A DNA stretch of 64,000 nucleotides from Methanobrevibacter sp. (GTDB lineage Archaea > Methanobacteriota > Methanobacteria > Methanobacteriales > Methanobacteriaceae): positions 1-64,000 of the forward strand of contig NZ_SUTI01000010.1 in assembly GCF_015062985.1 (NCBI RefSeq), in the 5' to 3' direction. The notes below the pieces were generated by a model. The model was given only the letters and a program-made list of their open reading frames with translations. It was not told the DNA's origin and did no database searches. The position numbers and the translations under genes were made by a program. Below, piece by piece: positions 49,385 through 57,754 of the stretch; the first letter of the stretch is position 1, and each line of letters begins with the position of its first letter.

Positions 49385-50332
49385 ATGAGCGGACCATGGG
49401 TAGAAAAATATAGACCACAAAAATTAGAAGACATCGTAGGGCAAAAGCAAATAGTAGCAAGATTGGAAAAATATGTAGGCGAAGAAAGCATGCCTAACCT
49501 AATGTTTACCGGCCCTGCAGGTGTTGGTAAAACAACCACTGCCTTAGCACTAGTGAAATCTATTCTAGGGGAATATTGGAGAAACAATTTTTTAGAATTG
49601 AATGCATCCGATGCAAGAGGAATCGATACCGTAAGAGAGCGCATTAAAAGCTTCTGCAGATTGAAACCTGTCGGCGCCCCATTCAGAATAATATTTTTAG
49701 ACGAAGTAGACAACATGACAAAAGATGCTCAGCATGCACTTCGTCGTGAAATGGAAATGTATACTAAAACCGCTTCATTTATACTCTCATGTAACTACTC
49801 ATCAAAAATTATAGATCCTATTCAATCAAGATGTGCAATATTCAGGTTTGCTCCACTCAAAGGAGAAGAGATAAAGGAACGTCTGCAATTCATCTGTGAC
49901 AATGAAGGTTTCGAAGCAGAGGAAAAGGGTCTTGAAACAATCGTGTATTTCGCTGAAGGGGATATGAGGAAAGCCGTCAATATCCTTCAGGCAGCAGCTT
50001 CAGAAGGCGAAGCGATTACCGAAAATTCAGTTTATGAAGTTGTTTCAAAGGCCAAACCGCAAGATATCGGAAACATGATTAACAAAGCGCTTATGGGCGA
50101 CTTTATGGGTGCCCGAAATATCCTAAGAGAAACCATGGTTTTACAGGGAACCAGTGGAGAGGATATGGTGACCCAAATTTATCAGGACGTTTCCAAAAGA
50201 GTAATTGAAGGCAAAATGGATGCAAACATTTACATGGATTTAATTGAATCAATTGCCGAATGTGATTTCAGAATTAGAGAAGGCGCCAATCCGAGAATAC
50301 AACTTGAAGCTTTATTAACCCAATTCTTATAA
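49385..50332 (+). CDS. rfcS: Replication factor C small subunit
   Basis: A 315-residue AAA+ clamp-loader ATPase that, with RfcL, loads PCNA. WVEKYRPQKLEDIVGQ opens the protein; Walker A is FTGPAGVGKTTTALAL (residues 41-56), Walker B IIFLDEVDNMTKDAQ, and the SRC motif DPIQSRCAIFRF. No intein is present. GGTGATTAA precedes the ATG. rfcL follows after 9 nt. Confidence 0.96.
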   Translation: MSGPWVEKYRPQKLEDIVGQKQIVARLEKYVGEESMPNLMFTGPAGVGKTTTALALVKSILGEYWRNNFLELNASDARGIDTVRERIKSFCRLKPVGAPFRIIFLDEVDNMTKDAQHALRREMEMYTKTASFILSCNYSSKIIDPIQSRCAIFRFAPLKGEEIKERLQFICDNEGFEAEEKGLETIVYFAEGDMRKAVNILQAAASEGEAITENSVYEVVSKAKPQDIGNMINKALMGDFMGARNILRETMVLQGTSGEDMVTQIYQDVSKRVIEGKMDANIYMDLIESIAECDFRIREGANPRIQLEALLTQFL

Positions 50333-50341
50333 GGTATTGAA

Positions 50342-51835
50342 ATGTTATGGACTGATAAATACCGACCTCAAAGTCTTAATGAAGTGGTCGGTAACAAAAA
50401 AGAGATTAAGATAATCACAGATTGGGTTAACGCATGGAAATCAAATGACCCTCAAATACCACTACTCCTAGTTGGACCGCCAGGCATTGGAAAAACTACG
50501 CTGGCACAGATTATTGCAAAAGACTTTTCAGAATATATTGAGCTTAATGCCAGTGACAAGCGTTCCCAAGACGTGATTAAACGCACAATAGGAGAATCAT
50601 CATCCTCCAGATCTCTTTTTGGAGACGAATACAAACTAATTATTCTGGACGAGGTAGACGGAATACACGGAACCAATGACCGTGGGGGAGTTAAGGCCAT
50701 CGGCGAAATAATAAAAAACTCAAAGCACCCAATGATTTTAATAGCCAATGATTTTTATTCAAAAAGACTGCAATCCATCAAACCGAAATGTCAAGTAATA
50801 AAAATGAAAAAATCAAGATGGAATTCCATTTCTGCACTTTTAAGAAAAATAGCCGTTGCAGAAGGAGTGGAAGTGGAACCTGCTGCTTTAAAGGAAATTG
50901 CAGTAAAATCCCAAGGGGACGTAAGGTCTGCGATTAACACACTGCAGGCACTATCTGACAAAGACCATAAATTAGGCGTTAGCGACGTTGAAAATATGGT
51001 CACCAAGGACACACGTTCCGACATATTCAATGCCATCACAGGTGTTTTAAAAAGTAAAACTCCCGCTCATGTTAAAGAAGCCCTATGGATTGAAGAAGAC
51101 CCTACACTCGTTATGGAATACATTGCAGAAAACATTCCAAGGGAATACAAGAAAAAAGAAGAGATTAAAAAGGCTTATGACTACATTTCAAAAGCCGACA
51201 TATTCTTTGGAAGAACCAATGCAAGCAGAAATTATGGTTATTGGAAATATGCAAGCGACTTTATGGGGATTGGAGTGAGCAACTCCAAGGATGAAACCTA
51301 TAAAAAATTCACAAAAATTCAGACCCCAACAATCTTCACTTTAATGAGCCGAAACAGAGGCAAGAGAAACTTGAGAGATGGAATTGCCGATAAAATGACC
51401 GAGAAATTACACATCTCAAGATATGAGGCAATTTCAATGTTCCCTTATCTTGAAATAATGTTTCAAAATGATGAGCTCGCTTGGGAAATCTCTGACTTTT
51501 TAGAACTTGAAGATACTGAAATCAAGCGATTCAGATCTAAAAAGATTCCTAAAAAAGTAATCAATAAAATGGAAAAACAAAAAGCTCAAATGAGAGTTGA
51601 GGAACGTGACCAACGTGCAGAAGAGCTTAAAGCCCAAATGACTAACTTCATTCCTGAAGCTGAAGAGCCTCATGAAGATGAACTGCCATTTGAAATTCCT
51701 GGAATCGACTCAAATGAAACTGAAGAGGAAACCCCTGAAGAACCTGTTGAGGAGTTAGAAGAAGTAGAAGAAAAAGCTGAAGAGAAAAAAGAGAAAAAGA
51801 AAACTGATAAGCAAGTTTCATTGTTCAGCTTCTAA
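50342..51835 (+). CDS. rfcL: Replication factor C large subunit
   Basis: A 497-residue AAA+ subunit of the clamp loader. WTDKYRPQSLNEVVGNKKEI opens it; Walker A is LLVGPPGIGKTTLAQIIA and Walker B LIILDEVDGIHG. The C-terminal 100 residues are Glu/Lys-rich and probably disordered, ending in a PCNA-interacting box KQVSLFSF (Gln491 to Phe497). Its 3' end overlaps that of the convergent 229-residue gene by 18 nt. Confidence 0.96.
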   Translation: MLWTDKYRPQSLNEVVGNKKEIKIITDWVNAWKSNDPQIPLLLVGPPGIGKTTLAQIIAKDFSEYIELNASDKRSQDVIKRTIGESSSSRSLFGDEYKLIILDEVDGIHGTNDRGGVKAIGEIIKNSKHPMILIANDFYSKRLQSIKPKCQVIKMKKSRWNSISALLRKIAVAEGVEVEPAALKEIAVKSQGDVRSAINTLQALSDKDHKLGVSDVENMVTKDTRSDIFNAITGVLKSKTPAHVKEALWIEEDPTLVMEYIAENIPREYKKKEEIKKAYDYISKADIFFGRTNASRNYGYWKYASDFMGIGVSNSKDETYKKFTKIQTPTIFTLMSRNRGKRNLRDGIADKMTEKLHISRYEAISMFPYLEIMFQNDELAWEISDFLELEDTEIKRFRSKKIPKKVINKMEKQKAQMRVEERDQRAEELKAQMTNFIPEAEEPHEDELPFEIPGIDSNETEEETPEEPVEELEEVEEKAEEKKEKKKTDKQVSLFSF

Positions 51836-52507
51836 TTTATTTTCAATGTATTCGGCCGCCTTTACAACATTTTCCCTATATTGCGGGGCAACATCTTCCA
51901 AAAATTCGGAAAATGAATTGGCCAAATCATTTTTATTCTCATTTTCTAGAATATCCTGACCATCCATTTCTAAAAAGGAGTTAATCCAATCCAAAGGAAC
52001 ATTGATTAATGGATAAACCTCATCTGACTTTTTAGAATAGTTTAAACCCTCGCCTGAAAAAATGCCTTCAAAGATATCGTTGACCTGATCATCCAAAATC
52101 AGAGGATTGACCTTTAAATCATATTCCCCTTCATAAACTAACTTAACGCCATACTTACGGGTATAAGGTTCCATAAGCAGTTCAATGATGAAATTATCAT
52201 CTGTCATTAATATGCGGGAATTCGGCTCGATTTCAAGAGCAAGATGTTTGGATGACTTTGAACATATCTTTTGGAAAAGCTTGTTTCTGACAACTTCAAT
52301 TTCAGGATATTGCTTCATAAAGGTAGCTTCACGTTTCCTAGAAAACTTTGAAAATCTCAAATTGTTGATGTAAATCTTCTGCGGAGTGTATGAAACGAAA
52401 CGGGTGTCAACTCCAATTATCTTCAGAAATTTCAATACATCTTTTTTAGAGTTTGAGAATTCCTCTTTTTCATTATTAAATCCTGAAATATCAAACATTA
52501 AATCCAT
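51818..52507 (-). CDS. Conserved hypothetical protein
   Basis: I do not recognise this 229-residue soluble protein. It has a basic central part (FSKFSRKREATFMKQYPEIE, then NKLFQKICSKSSKHLALEIE), a strand-rich stretch RILMTDDNFIIELLMEPYTR, and an acidic C-terminal helix region (LANSFSEFLEDVAPQYRENV). No Cys clusters or membrane segments. It is 4 nt after aroE on the same strand and convergent with rfcL, so co-expression with aroE is likely. Confidence 0.7.
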   Translation of the reverse strand: MDLMFDISGFNNEKEEFSNSKKDVLKFLKIIGVDTRFVSYTPQKIYINNLRFSKFSRKREATFMKQYPEIEVVRNKLFQKICSKSSKHLALEIEPNSRILMTDDNFIIELLMEPYTRKYGVKLVYEGEYDLKVNPLILDDQVNDIFEGIFSGEGLNYSKKSDEVYPLINVPLDWINSFLEMDGQDILENENKNDLANSFSEFLEDVAPQYRENVVKAAEYIENKLEAEQ

Positions 52508-52511
52508 ATTA

Positions 52512-53363
52512 TCATTCTAAATTAAGTGTATCCTTTAGGGCAGTTTCCATCTCGTCAACAGGCGCATCCCTTCCAGTCCAAATTTTAAAGCTTTCAGCAC
52601 CCTGATAAAGCAGCATCTTAATTCCATAAACAGGCTTTGAACCTGCCTTAATAGCTTCTTTTATCAATACTGTTTCATTAGGATTGTAAACCGCATCAAA
52701 TACAACTAAATCCTCATGCATGTCCTCAGCCTTGGCAATCGGTTCATCATCGATGTTAGGATGCATTCCGATTGGTGTTGTATCCACCAAAATATCTGAA
52801 TTGCCCAGATAGGAGGAAATTTCAGAAATTGAATCCGCCTTAACATCATCTATCAAAGCTGAAGCTGAAATGTCATTGGCAAGACTTTGCGCCTTTTCCA
52901 CATTTCTGTTCAATAATGTTATGGACTCAGCACCATATTTTGCAAGGTAAAATGAAATGGCTCTTGATGCCCCACCGGCACCTGCAACAACCACATTCTT
53001 ATTTTTAATGGAGGTTACCTCTTCAATTGCCTTTACAGCACCAATTCCATCAGTGTTGTATCCTTTCAAATCCCCAAAATCGATTGTATTGACAGCACCG
53101 ATTAAACCGGCAATTTCATCAATTTCATCCAAATACTGCATCACTTCGATTTTATGAGGAATTGTGACATTGAATCCCTTAATGTTAAGGGATTTTGCAC
53201 CTTCAATCGCTGATTTCAAATCCTGAGGATCGACATCGAATGCAACATAGGCATAATCCATTCCAAGCTTGTCAAATGCAGCATTGTGCATTGGCGGTGA
53301 AAAACTGTGTTCAACAGGATGGCCTATCAGCCCTACAATATTTGTACTACCTTTAATTTTCAT
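52512..53363 (-). CDS. aroE: Shikimate dehydrogenase
   Basis: A 283-residue NADP enzyme that reduces 3-dehydroshikimate. The substrate site GLIGHPVEHSFSPPMHNAAF is at residues 11-30, with catalytic Lys in GFNVTIPHKIEVMQYLD, NTDGIGAV and the nucleotide loop VVAGAGGASRAISFYL (about 125-140), then LLNRNVEKA, which marks NADP use, and GIKMLLYQGAESFKIWTG near the end. It supplies the chorismate used by the trp operon in this window. Confidence 0.95.
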   Translation of the reverse strand: MKIKGSTNIVGLIGHPVEHSFSPPMHNAAFDKLGMDYAYVAFDVDPQDLKSAIEGAKSLNIKGFNVTIPHKIEVMQYLDEIDEIAGLIGAVNTIDFGDLKGYNTDGIGAVKAIEEVTSIKNKNVVVAGAGGASRAISFYLAKYGAESITLLNRNVEKAQSLANDISASALIDDVKADSISEISSYLGNSDILVDTTPIGMHPNIDDEPIAKAEDMHEDLVVFDAVYNPNETVLIKEAIKAGSKPVYGIKMLLYQGAESFKIWTGRDAPVDEMETALKDTLNLE

Positions 53364-53448
53364 ATAATATTTAATTGATTAACAAAGATTATATAACTTT
53401 GCAGATACAAATTTTAATTATAATATATCTTATCAAAGGAGTGTAAAA

Positions 53449-54744
53449 ATGGAATTTACAAGACCAAGAGGTACAAGAGATTTCTTATTTGAAGAAATGA
53501 GAGAAAGAAAAAAAGCGGAAAGTACCTTAAGAAAAGTATTCGAAAGTTACGGTTATCAAGAAATCAAAACCCCTTTATTTGAAGAATTAAAATTATTTAC
53601 AACAAAATCTGGAGACGAAATTGTAAATCAATTATACAATTTCAAGGATAAATCAGACAGAGAATTAACATTAAGACCTGAAATAACAGCTCCAGTGGCA
53701 AGATTATACTTAAACGAACTTGAAAAGACAGCTACCAAACCAATTAAGCTTTATTACTATGGGAGCTGTTTTAGATATGAAAGGCCTCAAAAAGGCAGAT
53801 TCAGACAATTTTGGCAATTCGGCTGTGAATTAATAGGTGCGAAAACACCTCAGGGAGAGGCTGAAGTCATCGCATTATGTACCGATGCAATAAACTCCTT
53901 AGGAATTACCACCGCCGACGTCAACATTAACCACCTGGGAATCATCAGGGGGCTCTTTGAACATTTCGGCATTTCAGCTGAAACACAAAGCGAAATAATG
54001 ATTGTCATCGACAAGGGAGATAAGGATTTGCTCATCGAATCCTTAAGCGGAGACGAGCCTATTATTGACAATGATGAGTTAAATCAAATATTGTTAAAAT
54101 TAATTGATTTGGTGGGAGACAAAACCATCATACCTGATGTTGAAGAGTTGATTGCACCATATGAAGAGCCAAAAGAATCATTGGAAGAGCTTAAGGAATT
54201 AATAGCATTATTGGAAGCATTCCAGGTTGAAAATTATACATTGAACCTTGGGGTTGCAAGAGGGCTTGACTACTATACAGGAATCGTGTTTGAGATTTAT
54301 GTTCCCGAACTTGGCGCACAAAAGCAGATTTGCGGCGGAGGATCATACAGTCTCGTTAAACTATTTGGAGGCCAGGAAGTTGAATCAACCGGATTTGCTC
54401 TAGGTTTCGATAGACTGATGAATGCGATTGAAGAACTGACAGACAAGGAAGAATTGCCTTCACACTTGGATGTGTATGTGGCTCCTATTTCAGCAGATGT
54501 CAGGCCTAAAGCATTTGAAATTACTCAAACTCTAAGAAAAAACGGTTTCAACACCGATGTTGATTTGAATGGTAAAAAATTCAAGAAACTGATGAATTAT
54601 GCCGACAAGATAAAGGTTGAAAAAATCCTGATTATCGGTGCCAATGACCTTGCCGAAGGTAAAGTTACCGTGAAAGATATGGTCAGCGGAGAGCAGGAAT
54701 TAATTGATGTTGACGGAATTGTTGAATATTTAAAAGAGGAATGA
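53449..54744 (+). CDS. hisS: Histidyl-tRNA synthetase
   Basis: A 431-residue class II synthetase: FTRPRGTRDFLFEEMRERKK at the start, motif 2 YGSCFRYERPQKGRFRQFWQ, the His-A box LGVARGLDYYTGIVFEIY, motif 3 GFALGFDRLMNAIEEL, and a C-terminal anticodon domain (DVYVAPISADVRPKAFEITQ). GGAGTGT lies before the ATG. It overlaps hisI by 4 nt. Confidence 0.96.
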   Translation: MEFTRPRGTRDFLFEEMRERKKAESTLRKVFESYGYQEIKTPLFEELKLFTTKSGDEIVNQLYNFKDKSDRELTLRPEITAPVARLYLNELEKTATKPIKLYYYGSCFRYERPQKGRFRQFWQFGCELIGAKTPQGEAEVIALCTDAINSLGITTADVNINHLGIIRGLFEHFGISAETQSEIMIVIDKGDKDLLIESLSGDEPIIDNDELNQILLKLIDLVGDKTIIPDVEELIAPYEEPKESLEELKELIALLEAFQVENYTLNLGVARGLDYYTGIVFEIYVPELGAQKQICGGGSYSLVKLFGGQEVESTGFALGFDRLMNAIEELTDKEELPSHLDVYVAPISADVRPKAFEITQTLRKNGFNTDVDLNGKKFKKLMNYADKIKVEKILIIGANDLAEGKVTVKDMVSGEQELIDVDGIVEYLKEE

Positions 54745-55154
54745 ATATGGAAATAAACTTCAGACATGAAATCAACGGCATTAAAGTGATTACGGCAATT
54801 GCACAGGATGTGAATACAAATCAGATATTAATGCTTGCAAACATGAACAAGGAAGCACTAATCAAAACAATTGAAACAAGCAAGGCACACTACTGGAGCA
54901 CATCAAGAAACAAATTATGGCTTAAAGGTGAAAGTTCAGGCCATTTCCAGGAAGTTAAGGAAATCCTTGTAGATTGTGATATGGATGCAATCATTTTAAA
55001 AATCGAGCAGACCGGTGCAGCCTGCCATGAAGGATACCGTTCATGCTTCTTTAGAAAATTAAAAACAGAAAGCGATGTCGATATTGAAGACTTGAAAGAT
55101 GAAGATTTGGAAGTCGTTTTAGAAAGGCTTGTAAACCCAGAAGATGTGTATTAA
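54741..55154 (+). CDS. hisI: Phosphoribosyl-AMP cyclohydrolase
   Basis: A 137-residue enzyme of histidine synthesis, third step. Motifs: MLANMNKEALIKTIETSKAH, YWSTSRNKLWLKGESSGHFQ, the metal-binding Asp/Cys region ILVDCDMDAIILKI, and TGAACHEGYRSCFFRK. No hisE pyrophosphatase part is fused. It overlaps hisS by 4 nt; ATG at 54741. Confidence 0.95.
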   Translation: MNMEINFRHEINGIKVITAIAQDVNTNQILMLANMNKEALIKTIETSKAHYWSTSRNKLWLKGESSGHFQEVKEILVDCDMDAIILKIEQTGAACHEGYRSCFFRKLKTESDVDIEDLKDEDLEVVLERLVNPEDVY

Positions 55155-55155
55155 G

Positions 55156-57000
55156 ATGAAATGTATAATACCGGACACAAGTGCAGTCATTATAGGTGCA
55201 GTAAGTAAATTGATTGAAGAGAAAGATTTGGATTATCCGGAAATTATCGTGCCTGAAGCTGTCGTCTGTGAACTTGAACACCAAGCCAATGCCAACAGAT
55301 CTGAAGGTCGCAGAGGCTTGAAAGAATTGCAGAAACTGCAGGAGCTTCAATATGATGGGGAACTATCCATTAGCTTTAAAGGGAAAAGACCCACCAATTA
55401 TGACATCAGATATGCAAAGAGCGGTGAAATCGATAGCATAATAAGGGATTTGGCCAGAAGTGAAATGGGAACCCTACTTACAAATGATAAGGTGCAGGCC
55501 GAAACCGCAAAAGCGCAGGGAATTCCGGTCTACTTTTACAAACAGGAATATGTTGAAAATCCGTTGTCAATAGAAAAATTCTTTGATGAAAGCACAATGT
55601 CCATCCACTTGAAGGAAAATGTAGTTCCGATGGCTAAGAAAGGAACACCAGGACACATTGATTTTGAGGTGTTAAGTGAAAAGCGCTATTCCTACAAGGA
55701 ACTTAAGAAGATAGTAGATGAAATCCTGGACAAGGCTAAAAGTGACCCTAAAACTTACCTGGAAAGCGAGAAGGAAGGTTCATTTGTTGTTCAGTCAAGA
55801 GAATACAGAATTTCAATAGCTTACCCTCCATTTTCCGAAGCTTTGGAAATCACCATCGTAAGGCCTGTGGCCAACATAAGCCTTGATGAATACCGCCTGT
55901 CCGATAAATTATTAAACAGAATCAGAACCAGTGCGGAAGGAATACTGATTTCAGGTTCTCCCGGAGCTGGAAAATCCACATTTGTGCAGGCCATCGCAAA
56001 ATACTACTCATCAGAATTAAATAAGATTGTAAAAACTATGGAATCCCCAAGGGATCTGCAGCTTCCGGATGAAATAACACAATACGCTCCGCTTGAAGGC
56101 AGTATGGAAAATACTGCAGACGTATTGTTACTCGTAAGGCCTGATTACACAATTTACGATGAGCTTAGAAAAAATACTGACTTCAACATCTTTGCAGATA
56201 TGAGGCTGGCGGGCGTCGGAATGATTGGGGTTGTTCATGCAACCAGACCGATTGATGCGATACAGAGAATTGCCTCAAGAGTGGAACTTGGTGTAATCCC
56301 TTCCATTGTCGATACAAGCATTTACATTGAGAACGGTAAGGTCACAAGCGTTTATGAAACCAAAATGACCGTTAAGGTTCCGACCGGAATGAAAGAGGCA
56401 GATCTTGCAAGACCCGTTATCGAAGTCAGGGATTTTGAAACCGGCGAGCTCAAAAATGAAATCTACACTTATGGTGAGCAAACCATTGTCATGGACATGA
56501 ACCTTGTCAACGGGACTTCAGATGATGAACGTCACAAATCATCTGTTGACAGAATAGCCGAAAAGGAAATCCTAAGGAAAATCAAGAAGATTCTTCCTAA
56601 AAAAGCCAAAGTTGATGTTGAGGTAATCTCCCCAGAAAGGGCGAACATCTACATTCCCGAAGAATACGTTCCAAAAATCATAGGTAAAAACGGTAAAAGA
56701 ATCGCTGAAATTGAAGACAGCATCGGAATAAGTCTTGGAGTTGAAGTTATAGAAGAAAAACCAGTTAACAAAACTCCATTTGAAGTGGACATAGTTCATA
56801 CCAAAAAACAATTGATTTTGGATTTGGGAAAAGACAACGGAGGAAAAAACTTTGATGTTTATATCGAAAATGAATACCTGCTGACTGCAACCACTTCCAA
56901 AAAGGGAGAAATTAAGATAAAAAGAGGAATAGAATTATCCGATTTCATTATTGAAGCTATTGAAATGGGATTGAAGATTACTGCTGTTCAAAAAATGTGA
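55156..57000 (+). CDS. PIN domain - ATPase - KH domain protein
   Basis: A 614-residue three-part protein conserved in Archaea. Residues 1-130 are a PIN nuclease-like domain (MKCIIPDTSAVIIGAVSKLI, EAVVCELEHQA, LLTNDKVQAETAKAQ). A secretion-type P-loop ATPase follows with Walker A ILISGSPGAGKSTFVQAIAK near 270 and VHATRPIDAIQRIASRVELG. A KH domain with YVPKIIGKNGKRIAEIED lies near 510-530. This suggests ATP-driven RNA binding or cleavage; no target is known. ATG at 55156 is 1 nt past the hisI stop. Confidence 0.88.
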   Translation: MKCIIPDTSAVIIGAVSKLIEEKDLDYPEIIVPEAVVCELEHQANANRSEGRRGLKELQKLQELQYDGELSISFKGKRPTNYDIRYAKSGEIDSIIRDLARSEMGTLLTNDKVQAETAKAQGIPVYFYKQEYVENPLSIEKFFDESTMSIHLKENVVPMAKKGTPGHIDFEVLSEKRYSYKELKKIVDEILDKAKSDPKTYLESEKEGSFVVQSREYRISIAYPPFSEALEITIVRPVANISLDEYRLSDKLLNRIRTSAEGILISGSPGAGKSTFVQAIAKYYSSELNKIVKTMESPRDLQLPDEITQYAPLEGSMENTADVLLLVRPDYTIYDELRKNTDFNIFADMRLAGVGMIGVVHATRPIDAIQRIASRVELGVIPSIVDTSIYIENGKVTSVYETKMTVKVPTGMKEADLARPVIEVRDFETGELKNEIYTYGEQTIVMDMNLVNGTSDDERHKSSVDRIAEKEILRKIKKILPKKAKVDVEVISPERANIYIPEEYVPKIIGKNGKRIAEIEDSIGISLGVEVIEEKPVNKTPFEVDIVHTKKQLILDLGKDNGGKNFDVYIENEYLLTATTSKKGEIKIKRGIELSDFIIEAIEMGLKITAVQKM

Positions 57001-57004
57001 TAAT

Positions 57005-57754
57005 ATGAAAATTGGAGCATCAACACTTGCCGGAATAGAAGATTCATTGGAAAACACATTGGAATTTATAGAAAGCCTGGGAATCGAGTATGCCGAACTG
57101 GTTCATCAGTTCCCCTGTGAAGACATTGACATTGAAATACTGGAAAGTTTCAATTTGAAATATTCCGTTCACTCCCCATTCATGGATGTCAATATTGCCG
57201 CCCTACAGGATAAAAGCCGATTGAATTCAATTGACCAGATTAAGGATTCCATTGATTTGGCCAACAGGATTAATGCCGAGGCCGTTGTTGTCCATCCGGG
57301 ACTAGCCACATTTTTGGCGAAAAAATATTTTTTAGATAAGGTTTATGAGTGTTCAAATGAATCCATCAAAGAGCTCGGCGAGTATGGAAATGACCTTGGC
57401 GTTTTAACAACAATTGAGAACATGCCAATATTTGATGCGATGATCTACCACAATATTGAAGATTTGCATGAGCTTCTCACATCACTGGACATGTCAATGA
57501 CATTAGACATCGGCCATGCAAAGCATGCAGGATATTCTCCAGACGCAATGTATTTTGATTCAATTAAACACGTACATATCCATGATAATTTTGGTGATGA
57601 TGACTCACACCTTGCATTAGGTGAAGGCTCTATTGATTTAAATCACATCGTCAACACTTTAGAGAATAAAAATTATGATGGCATCTACATCATTGAAGTA
57701 AATGACTATGATTCTATCAAAAAAAGTTATGAATATATGAAAAAGAACTTCTAA
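57005..57754 (+). CDS. TIM-barrel sugar phosphate isomerase/epimerase or AP-endonuclease-like protein
   Basis: A 249-residue AP2Ec-type TIM barrel. Metal-site residues can be followed: YSVHSPFMDVNIAA, AVVVHPGLATFLAKK, TTIENMPIFDAMIYH, TLDIGHAKHAGYSPDAM, HIHDNFGDDDSHLALGEGSI and IIEVNDYDSIKKS. Members include endonuclease IV and sugar isomerases; the sequence alone does not settle which. It begins 4 nt after the PIN-ATPase gene and its stop overlaps that of hef. Confidence 0.82.
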   Translation: MKIGASTLAGIEDSLENTLEFIESLGIEYAELVHQFPCEDIDIEILESFNLKYSVHSPFMDVNIAALQDKSRLNSIDQIKDSIDLANRINAEAVVVHPGLATFLAKKYFLDKVYECSNESIKELGEYGNDLGVLTTIENMPIFDAMIYHNIEDLHELLTSLDMSMTLDIGHAKHAGYSPDAMYFDSIKHVHIHDNFGDDDSHLALGEGSIDLNHIVNTLENKNYDGIYIIEVNDYDSIKKSYEYMKKNF